From positions 1 to 55,970 of the IMG/VR virus record IMGVR_UViG_3300015241_000004: DNA of 55,970 nt; one strand, given 5' to 3'. Made by a program: the position numbers and the translations under genes. The DNA is from a virus. The notes beneath the pieces are model-generated. The model was given only the letters and a program-made list of their open reading frames with translations. It was not told the DNA's origin and searched no databases. This document shows positions 26,358 through 33,739 of the stretch, in pieces. How positions within the stretch are numbered: the stretch's first letter is position 1; every line of letters starts with the position of its first letter.

Positions 26358-26566
26358 ATTTGGTCCTGTGCAGAAGTCGGAGAACGGGGACAAGCGGAAG
26401 GATTTTCGCCCTCGCGAGGCGACGAAGGGACTGCGGCATGAGACGATGCGAGGCTGGGGGAGCAACATGTCCAGATGTCGCGCTGCCAGACACGCCAGCG
26501 CGTTGGCGGTTCCAGGAAGAGCATGCCGCCGCGCGTGAAACCGACGGTTTCGGATTTGAGGATCAT
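26354..26566 (-). CDS. Small protein, unknown
   Basis: 70 residues; the start overlaps the upstream stop by ATGA and its stop overlaps the TTG of the next gene. N-terminus MILKSETVGFTRGGMLFLEP with several Trp (RWRVWQRDIWTC), then a Ser/Pro-rich tail with low structure. Support rests on the overlaps at both ends and on the natural N-terminal half. Confidence 0.5.
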   Translation of the reverse strand: MILKSETVGFTRGGMLFLEPPTRWRVWQRDIWTCCSPSLASSHAAVPSSPREGENPSACPRSPTSAQDQI

Positions 26567-27060
26567 TGCCCCGCCTCTTTCAGCCTTCGCTCATCAAGCG
26601 CGGAGCGGCCCGGCAGCGGGTCGCCGAAGAACGCTGCGGTCAGCGTTGGATGTTCCAATTTCTTGCGCGCGTCGCGATCGAGCAACGCCGCGATAACCTC
26701 GGGGCGCAGCACCATGCCGCCGGGCGGCACATTGCTATGCCGCGCGCCGTGATACCTGCCACAGGACGAGCCAGCGGGACGGCCGAGCCGCGTGTCGATC
26801 TCCGACCAGGTCGCGTGTTCGACTTCGCGGAGCCGGTTCATTTCCGCAATGTCGGCGTCAGTCCAGTCGCGGCGGGTTCGGGTAGTGGTTTTGCCGACAA
26901 CCCGCCCTCGCCGTATCCGGGATAGCATGGTGTGGCAGGTCCCCTTGGAGCGTCCGAGGAAGGCTGCGATATCGACCATGTCGAGGCCTTGACCGTGCAT
27001 TCGCACGAGCGTGGCTTTGTCATCGTCGGTCCAGGGCTGTTGCGGCGCGCGCTCTTTCAC
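26563..27060 (-). CDS. SANT/GcrA-like DNA-binding protein
   Basis: 165 residues from a GTG overlapping the previous stop (GTGA). Two repeats resemble Myb/SANT or GcrA-type HTH units: QPWTDDDKATLVRMHGQGLD with IAAFLGRSKGTCHTMLSRIR, and RDWTDADIAEMNRLREVEHA with RLGRPAGSSCGRYHG. GcrA is the alphaproteobacterial cell-cycle regulator that acts with sigma-70 at CcrM-methylated promoters. A phage-encoded relative could steer host or phage transcription. Confidence 0.55.
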   Translation of the reverse strand: MKERAPQQPWTDDDKATLVRMHGQGLDMVDIAAFLGRSKGTCHTMLSRIRRGRVVGKTTTRTRRDWTDADIAEMNRLREVEHATWSEIDTRLGRPAGSSCGRYHGARHSNVPPGGMVLRPEVIAALLDRDARKKLEHPTLTAAFFGDPLPGRSALDERRLKEAGQ

Positions 27061-27239
27061 GTCGGCACCCCGCAAGCCGGGCAGCCGTGAATCCACTCGC
27101 CGCCGAATTTTCTGACCTTCCAGCCCTCGCGCTGCATGATGGTGCGGCACTCGGAAAAGTCTTTTGTGTCGGTATCCAGTACCTCATCGTAGCTGTCGCA
27201 TTCGACATGGAGGATGCCGCCGTTTTGCCGGTCGATCAT
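27057..27239 (-). CDS. Small zinc-ribbon-like protein
   Basis: 60 residues, ATGA-coupled. Contains HVECDSYDE and a C-terminal HGCPACGVPT, so two Cys pairs could bind zinc. Similar small proteins occur widely in phage early regions; function unknown. Confidence 0.6.
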   Translation of the reverse strand: MIDRQNGGILHVECDSYDEVLDTDTKDFSECRTIMQREGWKVRKFGGEWIHGCPACGVPT

Positions 27240-27952
27240 GATGCCTCCGGCTCTAACGCTGCCGCGTGGTGATGAGTGTCAGAGAGGTAGAGGCAGCGCG
27301 ACGCATCCTTAAGGTTTTGGGCGACTAACCACGCTTCGGCGGCGGCCGTGAGTTCAGCTTCGAAAGGTGCATCATTTTCCAACGCGACCAACAGCGGATC
27401 AAGATCGTCCGCTACCAGCGGCTCTTTGCGGCGCGCCCCCTCAATAATTGGCGGAATCAGATCGGGGCGGCCATGCCGAAATAGCGCTGCGGCGAAGATG
27501 TCTTTGAGGTCCGCGAGTAGCGGACCCCAATTCGCAGCCGCGAATTCATCACCTACCTCGCCTTCGTAATTATGATCTTCGTTCGCCCCTTCGAAGTGCC
27601 AAACGATGTCGGCATAGATGTCGCCTTTAGTACAACCATCGTGTAGCCAAAGCACAAACATTTCGCGCAGGTCCGGCACGTCCAGTTCGTGGGGAATGCA
27701 GAAGCCGGTCGAACAGGCTTCATCCGGATAGTCGCGCTGCGCTTCTGCGAGAGCATCCTCGCGCGTATCGAAAGGACCGTTCCAGTATTCCCCGTCTTGG
27801 ATGCTATAGCCCCACCATCCCTTGGTGGGCTCAACCGGAAGCGGTGGTGCCATGGTTGCCTCAGGGGCAGCAACTGCTGCGGAAGGCATGCAAGCGACTG
27901 CGGCAGCCGCTGCCGCACCGATCAGGACTTCACGTCGCGATAGATTTGTCAT
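27236..27952 (-). CDS. Protein with Tat-type signal peptide
   Basis: 238 residues. The N-terminus MTNLSRREVLIGAAAAAAVA then CMPSAAVAA is a twin-arginine (Tat) signal: S-R-R-E-V-L, then a hydrophobic Ala run and an A-x-A site. The mature part begins with a short module (KGWWGYSIQDGEYWNGPFDT, then REDALAEAQRD) that looks like a common cytoplasmic phage module, followed by an acidic helical region. Tat exports folded proteins, so the two parts are an unexpected match. Function unknown. Confidence 0.65.
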   Translation of the reverse strand: MTNLSRREVLIGAAAAAAVACMPSAAVAAPEATMAPPLPVEPTKGWWGYSIQDGEYWNGPFDTREDALAEAQRDYPDEACSTGFCIPHELDVPDLREMFVLWLHDGCTKGDIYADIVWHFEGANEDHNYEGEVGDEFAAANWGPLLADLKDIFAAALFRHGRPDLIPPIIEGARRKEPLVADDLDPLLVALENDAPFEAELTAAAEAWLVAQNLKDASRCLYLSDTHHHAAALEPEAS

Positions 27953-27964
27953 CGTTCTCCCCCA

Positions 27965-28216
27965 TCACTTCCGTTTTTCGAGAAACGCATCCAGCACGGT
28001 CGGCGGCACTTCCCCGCGCGCCATTCGAGCAGCCCGCGTAAGACCTTCGGCCAGACGGTCGGCATCCTCGGGACGCATGTATTTCATCAGCGAGAACTCG
28101 CCCTGCATTTCGACTGTGGGAAAGCCGAAAGTCTCATGGTCTCCATAGATTGAAATCTTGTTCGACAACCCACCGAAATCGACGATTGCGGCCGGTATGT
28201 CTTGGCGCCTCGCCAT
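27965..28216 (-). CDS. Small early protein, unknown
   Basis: 83 residues from the ATG at 28216, coupled to the GapR-like gene by TGATG. Contains AAIVDFGGLSNKISIYGDHE and a C-terminal helix (EDADRLAEGLTRAARMARGE). No family recognised. Confidence 0.55.
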   Translation of the reverse strand: MARRQDIPAAIVDFGGLSNKISIYGDHETFGFPTVEMQGEFSLMKYMRPEDADRLAEGLTRAARMARGEVPPTVLDAFLEKRK

Positions 28217-28491
28217 CACAACATCCCCAATGCCTGCATATACGTCTCCAGGATCGTCTCGGATTCCGCCCGCTCGTTCGGGTCCTGCTTTCGCATCTTC
28301 ACGATGGTGCGAAGTGCCTTGACGTCGTAGCCGTTACCCTTGGCCTCCGCGTAAACCTCGCGGATGTCATCGGAGATTTGCTGTTTTTCCTCTTCGAGCC
28401 GCTCGATGCGCTCGATGATCGATTTCAGCTGGTCCTTGGCGAAGCGGGTTGAGGGTTCGTCTTTGACGGCAGGTTCTGCGCGCGCAAGCAT
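28216..28491 (-). CDS. GapR-like nucleoid protein (DUF2312)
   Basis: 91 residues from an ATG at 28491 preceded by GGAGACC. The core ([20 protein letters not shown], then [20 protein letters not shown]) is the GapR/DUF2312 helical fold, and the length equals that of host GapR. GapR of Caulobacter clamps overtwisted DNA and helps topoisomerases during replication and transcription. A phage copy may aid phage replication or compete with the host protein. Confidence 0.85.
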   Translation of the reverse strand: MLARAEPAVKDEPSTRFAKDQLKSIIERIERLEEEKQQISDDIREVYAEAKGNGYDVKALRTIVKMRKQDPNERAESETILETYMQALGML

Positions 28492-28540
28492 CGCGGTCTC
28501 CTTTCGGGTTTCAATTTTTTGGGACGCGGGACGCAACAGG

Positions 28541-28601
28541 AACCAGATTTGATTCAGCGCGGCACTGCCGGCGCTTCGGCCGCGGAGAAGTCAGGCGGCA
28601 G
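28541..28601. repeat. Dispersed repeat, left-half copy (R1)
   Basis: Sixty-one bases starting AACCAGATTTGATTCAGCGC, nearly identical to 36450-36510 and to the left halves of 48954-49072 and 50792-50910. On the minus strand it encodes the peptide [14 protein letters not shown]-stop in one frame. Here it lies just after a gene stop (28614), so it is not translated as part of that gene. Confidence 0.85.
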
Positions 28602-28613
28602 CTCGACCCGCTT

Positions 28614-28904
28614 CTAGGCGGGGCAAAAAGCCGATCCGTCCGGCAGGACAACCGGCGCGAGATCGGGCCGCATATGATCATGCATCGCCATCATAGCGTT
28701 GGCGAACCACGTGACCATGATGTCTTCCGGGACGCTCGAATTCGGATTGCATTTCATAAAGAATGCAGCCCACGCCCGCGCGTCGGGGTTAGTATGGATC
28801 GACATATCGTAATCGTGCGCGGCAGCGGCCTCGCTCGCAGGTGATCGCAAACCAGCCACAGTTGGCTCCCTGTCCGATTGAATCATCTTCTCTTCCTCCA
28901 TCAT
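28614..28904 (-). CDS. Small conserved early protein with repeat-derived N-terminus
   Basis: 96 residues from the ATG at 28904 (TGATG overlap; ATGs at 28925 and 28901 are alternatives). Residues 8-24 (IQSDREPTVAGLRSPA) come from the dispersed repeat. The body begins SIHTNPDARAWAAFFMKCNP and continues DIMVTWFANAMMAMHDHMRP, a compact helical domain that looks conserved. It lies between a right-half and a left-half repeat, as if placed inside a split element. Confidence 0.65.
   Translation of the reverse strand: MMEEEKMIQSDREPTVAGLRSPASEAAAAHDYDMSIHTNPDARAWAAFFMKCNPNSSVPEDIMVTWFANAMMAMHDHMRPDLAPVVLPDGSAFCPA
28839..28884. repeat. Dispersed repeat, right-half copy (R2)
   Basis: CAGGTGATCGCAAACCAG followed by the CGATTGAATCA end, matching the right halves of 48954-49072 and 50792-50910. 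It codes residues of the N-terminus of the gene at 28614-28904. Confidence 0.8.
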
Positions 28905-29122
28905 CACAACGGCTCGATCTTCCATCCAGCCTCGGTCAAACTCGATAATATTGACTGCACCACGGCATCATCTGGATCCAGAATCCGGTTCGGCTTCCAC
29001 CGTGTTGTCGTCAGCACGATCGCAATCACTTCTGAAGGCGTTACCGTGGGTGAAGCCGATGGCTTGCGCAGCACCTTGGCGAGGTCATCGATGATGAAGT
29101 GGCGATCGGAGGCTAGCTTCAT
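28904..29122 (-). CDS. Small early protein, unknown
   Basis: 72 residues, ATGA-coupled upstream. Sequence MKLASDRHFIIDDLAKVLRK, then SPTVTPSEVIAIVLTTTRWK; an alpha/beta mini-protein without a known motif. Part of the translationally coupled string. Confidence 0.55.
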   Translation of the reverse strand: MKLASDRHFIIDDLAKVLRKPSASPTVTPSEVIAIVLTTTRWKPNRILDPDDAVVQSILSSLTEAGWKIEPL

Positions 29123-29331
29123 GCTTCCACCTCAACCGGCTCACACACCGGCGTCCCCTTCCCCTCGATCTTCTCCCCGTCCTTCCAGAATTCGACCCAG
29201 TGCTCCCGTCCTTCACGGCCGTCCGGATGCATCGTGACCTTGATGGTTCCGCAATTACGCGTGCATTCGCGCTCGGTTTTTTGGGCTAGGCGGTTCGGCT
29301 TGCCCCAGCGATGGCGGGTAGATTGAGTCAT
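29119..29331 (-). CDS. Small Cys/His-containing early protein
   Basis: 70 residues, ATGA-coupled at both ends. RHRWGKPNRLAQKTERECTR with CG and a later WVEFWKDGEKIE plus CEP resembles a small zinc-binding phage protein that is common in rhizobial phages as I recall; function unknown. Confidence 0.6.
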   Translation of the reverse strand: MTQSTRHRWGKPNRLAQKTERECTRNCGTIKVTMHPDGREGREHWVEFWKDGEKIEGKGTPVCEPVEVEA

Positions 29332-29477
29332 GCCCAGACGAGCCCCGGCATCGCGGCGAAGCAGTCATGCTCAACCCGTCGATCCATCTCGGGATATGCG
29401 CGCAGGAGGCGCCAGTACCAGCGCCAACCTGCGATGGGCCTATGTCCAGTTTCGAACGGCGAAAAGAATTTTGTCAT
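29328..29477 (-). CDS. Very small Trp/Arg-rich protein
   Basis: 49 residues: MTKFFSPFETGHRPIAGWRW then YWRLLRAYPEMDRRVEHDCF. The stop overlaps the next ATG by ATGA. Its own ATG would overlap the stop of the Dam-type gene by ATGA if that gene ended in the alternative frame (see the C13 tract), which supports it as real. Confidence 0.6.
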   Translation of the reverse strand: MTKFFSPFETGHRPIAGWRWYWRLLRAYPEMDRRVEHDCFAAMPGLVWA

Positions 29478-29480
29478 GCG

Positions 29481-31451
29481 TCAGCCTCCGCTAGGTTGCT
29501 GTCGTCGAGGGGGGGGGGGGGTATTGGCCGCGATCAATTCCGCCATGTTGAACAATGGTGGATTGAGTTCATCGAGGGCTTCGGCGCACCGCGGATTGAG
29601 CCAAAGCACTTCGGTTCGATCAAGCGCGCCGTCGGCGTGCGTCTCGACCACCTCGCGGCGCCAGGCGGAAAGCTTCTCTTCATAAAGTGCACTCGAATAT
29701 CCCGAGATTACGATCATCGCGCGCGCCTGCAGCACGCGGTCCAATAGTGCGACATGATCATCGTCAGATAGCTCGAAGGCATAGGCGTGGAACGCGCGTC
29801 CGCCGCGCCGCTTGGCCGAACGGGTTTCCTGCACGTAAGGCGGATCCAGATAAATCAGCGTATCGGCAGCGTCGTACCGCTCGATCACTTGCAGTGCGGG
29901 ACGGCATTCCAACAGCACGCCTTGAATGCGATCAGTGATCGCCTGCAGGGCCCCGGGCATGCCGGGCCACTCGCCCGCAGGCAGCGCGCCACCCCTGTTT
30001 ACGAGCGAGGCCCGAAACCCCGTCGATCTCTCGGAAATAGCAGATGAAGAGCCGTGCCCCATGTAGGAGCGGACGATCAGCCGCCTCGCGCGTTCTATCG
30101 GGTCTTCCGTAGTCTCGAATGCCGAATCGTATTCGTCGCGCGCAAAGGGCGTCAGCACCAGGCGCCGGCACAGCTCGGACGCCATCTCCAAGTCCCGCAA
30201 TACGGCGAAGAGATTCACCAAATTGCCATCGATGTCGTTATAGCACTCGCCGGCCGATCGCGGCTTGCGCAGCAGAACGGACGCCGCGCCGCCGAATGGC
30301 TCAACATAGACCCGATGCGGAGGGAAATGGGAAATGATCCAAGGCGCAAGCCTGAACTTGCCGCCCAGATATCGCAGGACCGGACGCTCAACCTCCCTCG
30401 GATGCGCGTAGACCTTGCCGAAGTCCAGCAGCATCTTTTGCGTTTCCGTGATCGGCTGCGGCTCCCGCCACGCCAGGTCCGTCGCCGCCCGCAATAGCTC
30501 CGACCAATCGTCCTGTGGTTCGGCCGCCATGTCTGCCGCAACCAAGCCTGCGCCAATTGGCGCATCCTCTAAAAGGGTCGAGCCCGCGCCGGATGGGGGC
30601 GCGTGAGGCGCGGGCTCTGATCGCATGGCGCGTGGGGCCGCGTCTGCGATATCGGAAGAAGGGGCGTCCGCGCCGTGGATGCCTGCACTATCAGGCGCGG
30701 ACGCGATCGACGCGGGTTGGCCTATCGCGTCGGGTTGGGATTTCTTTTTTCGTTTCGGTTTGACGGCCGGCGCCTCGCCGCCGATCGGCTCGCCGCGCCC
30801 GTCGATCTTGTCTGCGGTCGCATCGAACTTCTGCCAGTGCGCCTCGATCGCGGCATCCATCCGTTCGTGGCCGGCGCTGCCATAGGCATAGGAGAAGGTT
30901 TCGCCGCAGCTGCAGGTGCCTAAGGTGACCATGTGGCCGTTGATGACGGGGTTGGTCATCGCGAAAGTATGCCCGGCGGGGAAGATTTTGCGGGTGCGGT
31001 GGGTCTCGATCAGGGAGTGGACGATGGGATCGGTTATACCGAGAGTATCTTTTTCGGCGTCGGTAATAGGTTGATTCAAGCTGCCAGCGTGATCGCTGGT
31101 AGAATCTTCGATCACCCTGTCTTCGTCACTTGCGGCAACTTCCCTGCCCGGGTGATCGATAGGCGCTCCCACATCGGCAGTGGCCGCTTGAACCAGCCCT
31201 TCTTCCTTCAACAGCAATGCCCATTCGATGATCCGTCCGGCATAGCCTTCGGTCCATCGTGTTCCTTCGCCATCCTTGGCGCGCATGTAGCGGCGGGCGC
31301 GGCGGATCATCTTTGCGATGCCCTCGCGCAGGTACTGGTTGCGGTCTTCGTCGACATCGATCGACGGCAGCGTGATAGTGACGCCGGGCGAACGCTCGCG
31401 GTCGAAGTAGAAGGTTTCGGGCTGAGAGGTGGCGCGGGCTGTTGCGGTCAT
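29481..31451 (-). CDS. Fusion protein with C-terminal Dam-type N6-adenine methyltransferase
   Basis: 656 residues from the ATG at 31451. Part 1 (to about residue 85) is a helical module ending EWALLLKEEG. Then comes repeat-derived linker (LVQAATADVGAPIDHPG…). Part 2 (about 135-225) has VTLGTCSCGETFSYAYGSAG, a possible metal site. After a second low-complexity linker with a palindrome copy comes a D12-class methyltransferase (from about residue 320): RYLGGKFRLAPWI, VEPFGGAASVLL and the catalytic YLDPPY. It methylates adenine in DNA. An internal ATG at 30530 (MAAEPQDDW) could give a 349-residue methyltransferase alone. The frame is also open upstream to 32720. The C-terminus passes through a C13 tract. 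Confidence 0.75.
   Translation of the reverse strand: MTATARATSQPETFYFDRERSPGVTITLPSIDVDEDRNQYLREGIAKMIRRARRYMRAKDGEGTRWTEGYAGRIIEWALLLKEEGLVQAATADVGAPIDHPGREVAASDEDRVIEDSTSDHAGSLNQPITDAEKDTLGITDPIVHSLIETHRTRKIFPAGHTFAMTNPVINGHMVTLGTCSCGETFSYAYGSAGHERMDAAIEAHWQKFDATADKIDGRGEPIGGEAPAVKPKRKKKSQPDAIGQPASIASAPDSAGIHGADAPSSDIADAAPRAMRSEPAPHAPPSGAGSTLLEDAPIGAGLVAADMAAEPQDDWSELLRAATDLAWREPQPITETQKMLLDFGKVYAHPREVERPVLRYLGGKFRLAPWIISHFPPHRVYVEPFGGAASVLLRKPRSAGECYNDIDGNLVNLFAVLRDLEMASELCRRLVLTPFARDEYDSAFETTEDPIERARRLIVRSYMGHGSSSAISERSTGFRASLVNRGGALPAGEWPGMPGALQAITDRIQGVLLECRPALQVIERYDAADTLIYLDPPYVQETRSAKRRGGRAFHAYAFELSDDDHVALLDRVLQARAMIVISGYSSALYEEKLSAWRREVVETHADGALDRTEVLWLNPRCAEALDELNPPLFNMAELIAANTPPPPRRQQPSGG
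29509..29521. repeat. G13/C13 homopolymer in the methyltransferase gene
   Basis: Thirteen G in a row on the plus strand (C13 in the gene), 26 bases before its stop. With C13 the protein ends PPPPRRQQPSGG. With C12 or C15 it would end LDDSNLAEADA and its TGA would overlap the next ATG by ATGA. Such tracts slip easily; this is a candidate phase-variable tail or an assembly length error. Confidence 0.75.
30549..30564. repeat. Palindrome TGCGCCAATTGGCGCA, copy 3
   Basis: A perfect copy in the linker of the methyltransferase fusion, read A-P-I-G-A (LLEDAPIGAGLVAADM), just before the possible internal start at 30530. Confidence 0.85.
31071..31199. repeat. Divergent full-length dispersed repeat (R8)
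   Basis: It has the family ends TTGATTCA…TTGAACCAGCC and internal GTGATCG boxes, but a diverged centre. It is read through in frame by the methyltransferase fusion (LVQAATADVGAPIDHPG to HAGSLNQ) and lies between two protein modules. Confidence 0.6.
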
Positions 31452-31459
31452 GGATTGCA

Positions 31460-31663
31460 TCCCGAACCGAGCCCAGAGAGTTCGGATCGCATACGCTGCT
31501 TCCAGCGGGACAACGCCGTTGCCGAGCATGCGAAGTCGGTCCACGCGAGCAACGTCCAGCCGGGAGGCCAGCCCATCAGCCACTCGACGAAAAGCGGGTT
31601 CAAGCTCCGGCGCTCTTTCGAGGGCACCCCGCCAACCGGATAGATCGGATGGGCCGGGAGGGA
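31460..31663 (-). pseudogene. C-terminal part of the cytosine methyltransferase in a shifted frame
   Basis: In the frame +1 to the Dcm gene, this stretch encodes FPPGPSDLSGWRGALERAPE… and VDRLRMLGNGVVPLEAAYAI, which is the conserved C-terminal block (motifs IX-X) of C5 methyltransferases. It has no stop before the downstream fusion gene. Removing one T from the T4 run at 31663-31666 would join it to the N-terminal frame as TAFPPGPSD. Confidence 0.65.
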
Positions 31664-32724
31664 AAAGCGGTCGACCGCCTGGCGTCCTCAGACCGTCCTG
31701 CGAAGTCGGCGACGATCCCTTGCGGTTGGTGTTGCCGTTGACCGTCGGCGTTGACCATTGCATCGCTTGCGCCGGCAGCGGCGTCCCGCCCGCTCCAAAG
31801 CTCTGGTTCGGTCCGCCCTTCTCGCCGTCCGTCGCCCTCGGGGTGGACCAGTTCGCCGCAACCCGGCCCAGAAGGCCGTTCTCCGGCACGTTCGCCAGAT
31901 TGCCGGTATCCTTCCAGTCGCGTGAGGTCGGAGTTGGCCAGTTCGACACGGCATCGTCGAGATTGCTGCGACCGCTCTTGATCCGCGCCGCCGCCAATTC
32001 CGGCGACGGAAAACCCCTCCGATCGTCCCCAAGCTTCGCCGACGGAGTCGGCCAAGCCTTCGCCGCTATCGCGAGTGGCGTCCCCATGCCGTTGCCGTTG
32101 ATGCCCTTCGCCTTGATTTCCTGCCGGCGCGCGAAGAACGTTTCCGGCTGCTCGCCATCGTTGCTGACCGCCGCGTCCATTGTCGGCCACAGCGAGGATA
32201 AACAACCGTTCTCTCTTGTGGCTCGCGCCAACCTCTGCCGCCGTAAACAGTCCCGCCTCAACCCGGAAACCCAGTCTTTGTAGGTCACGGCGGACCCGGA
32301 GCGCTCCCGGATCGAGGCCGGGCTTCGCCGAAAGCATGCCGGGGACGTTTTCGATGAGGACGAACCAGGCTCCGGACTGCACGATGATGCGCCGCGCATC
32401 ACTCCAGAGGTCGCGCTCGTCATCGCTGCCGCGTCGTTTTCCGGCGAGGGAATGAGGCTGGCACGGGATGCCGCCAATGACGCCATCCACGAGGCCGCGC
32501 CATGGGCGGCCGTCGAAGGTTCCAACATCGCTCCAAATAGCGGCTTCAGCCAGGAGACCTTTTTGTATCGCGCAGACCAGTTGTGAGGCCGCGAATGCTT
32601 CCCTCTCCACACACACGACTGAGCGAGCATCTGGCATTGCCAGCTCGACGCCGAGATCGAGGCCGCCGCCTCCGGTGCAGAGGCTGATGAGGTTGAAGCG
32701 TCGGGGATGTAGAGCCACATTCAC
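31600..32724 (-). CDS. DNA cytosine-5 methyltransferase, frameshifted before its last motif
   Basis: 374 residues from a GTG overlapping the upstream stop (GTGA). Motif I is LCTGGGGLDLG (15-25), motif IV is GGIPCQPHSLAG with catalytic Cys88, motif VI is IENVPGM (124-130), and motif VIII is SHKRERLF (168-175). After about residue 180 the frame is Arg/Gly-rich and loses homology; motif IX-X (LGNGVVP) lies in the other frame at 31460-31663. So the protein as read lacks the C-terminal segment that closes the fold and is probably inactive unless a +1 frameshift or an assembly error is involved. It could protect phage DNA from host restriction. Confidence 0.75.
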   Translation of the reverse strand: MNVALHPRRFNLISLCTGGGGLDLGVELAMPDARSVVCVEREAFAASQLVCAIQKGLLAEAAIWSDVGTFDGRPWRGLVDGVIGGIPCQPHSLAGKRRGSDDERDLWSDARRIIVQSGAWFVLIENVPGMLSAKPGLDPGALRVRRDLQRLGFRVEAGLFTAAEVGASHKRERLFILAVADNGRGGQQRWRAAGNVLRAPAGNQGEGHQRQRHGDATRDSGEGLADSVGEAWGRSEGFSVAGIGGGADQERSQQSRRCRVELANSDLTRLEGYRQSGERAGERPSGPGCGELVHPEGDGRREGRTEPELWSGRDAAAGASDAMVNADGQRQHQPQGIVADFAGRSEDARRSTAFPSRPIRSIRLAGCPRKSAGA

Positions 32725-32969
32725 TTTTTGCCTTTCGCGCCCCGCGGAAGCGGCCTGCCTGCATGGGCCTTGATCACGGCCGCGAGGTTATCGAGATACT
32801 CATCTCCATATTCGACACGGGCGTAATCGGCAGCGATGCCGGCGACGACGCAGCAAGCTTCATCGATCGCCATGCCGCGCTGAAGCGCGAAGTGAATTGC
32901 CGAAGAGACTGCATTGGCGAGCTCGCGAGGTAGCGGCCCGGTAATGCTGATGATTTGAGGCATCTTCAT
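32721..32969 (-). CDS. Small early protein, unknown
   Basis: 82 residues, ATGA-coupled. MKMPQIISITGPLPRELANA and then CCVVAGIAADYARVEYGDEY; a helical Ala-rich protein of a type seen before DNA methyltransferases in rhizobial phages. Function unknown. Confidence 0.6.
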   Translation of the reverse strand: MKMPQIISITGPLPRELANAVSSAIHFALQRGMAIDEACCVVAGIAADYARVEYGDEYLDNLAAVIKAHAGRPLPRGAKGKK

Positions 32970-33739
32970 TCAACCACCTCCACCTCCACGCCGCCAGGGT
33001 GATCGCATTCCGTCTCCACAACGGCAGAGACAGCTTGAACCAGCACTTCCCTGCCCTGCTGCACATGCCACTCAACCGGATAGACGCAAGGCATCGTCAC
33101 CCGTTCTCTTGCTGCCCCTGCCAAGGCTTCCGCTTTCGCATAGACGTGCAATTCCCCGTCCCCGATCGTGATGTAGAACGACCCCTTCGGCATGCCGGCG
33201 GCGATCAGATCACCCGACAACAGCGAAGCCGCAACATCCAGCCGGTCGCGTTTTCCCGCTGCATCGCGCTTGTGCTTTGCCGGGCTGTCGGTTGCGGCGA
33301 GCGAGCCGAAGAACGTCAGCCAGTAGAACCCGTCATCGCAGGGGCCGATGATGCCGGGTTCGTCCAAGGTCGGATCGCAGACCACCTCGCCGTCACAGCA
33401 CACCACGCAATGGTTGGCACCGATCTTCGATAGCCCGGAAAGAATGAACACGGGCTTCGTCGCAGGGTTGCACCACATCACCGAGTTGAGAATTTGCTCA
33501 ACTTCTACATCCGCCGCGGGATAGGCGATCGCGATGCTGACGATGCCGCGCGCGTTCAGCCACGCCTCAAGTTTTGCCTGCGCGATGCTACCGCCACCCT
33601 TCTCATACGCCGAAGCGTCCATGAAGTGCGGCACGTCCTTGGCGTCCATATCGAGCACGCAGGCGATTGCGGTCCGATGGCAGTCGCCGAAGATGCCCTC
33701 GGTGGGGCGATGGCGGAAGAGCTGTTTTTGCGGCTTCAT
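32966..33739 (-). CDS. Papain-like cysteine peptidase fold protein (tentative)
   Basis: 257 residues from the ATG at 33739 (TGATG overlap). The N-terminus has RHRPTEGIFGDCHRTAIACV, with Cys in a helix start after GD, and later SKIGANHCVVCCDGEVVCDP with His then Asp. Cys-His-Asp in this order and spacing suit a papain-like or C39-type peptidase or amidase fold. Residues near the C-terminus (EVLVQAVSAVVETECDHPGG) are from the dispersed repeat. No enzyme activity can be claimed. Confidence 0.5.
   Translation of the reverse strand: MKPQKQLFRHRPTEGIFGDCHRTAIACVLDMDAKDVPHFMDASAYEKGGGSIAQAKLEAWLNARGIVSIAIAYPAADVEVEQILNSVMWCNPATKPVFILSGLSKIGANHCVVCCDGEVVCDPTLDEPGIIGPCDDGFYWLTFFGSLAATDSPAKHKRDAAGKRDRLDVAASLLSGDLIAAGMPKGSFYITIGDGELHVYAKAEALAGAARERVTMPCVYPVEWHVQQGREVLVQAVSAVVETECDHPGGVEVEVVE
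32998..33045. repeat. Dispersed repeat, right-half-like copy (R9)
   Basis: GGTGATCGC…GCTTGAACCAGC, diverged between. It encodes the last residues of the upstream protein (LVQAVSAV…), in the same frame as the R8 copy (LVQAATAD). Confidence 0.5.

Noticed and set aside
29481-32720. Calling the 1,079-codon frame one protein
   Set aside because: Its first 200 residues are Ser-rich shadow of the Dcm motifs read in the other frame; translation more likely starts at internal ATGs (31451 or 30530).
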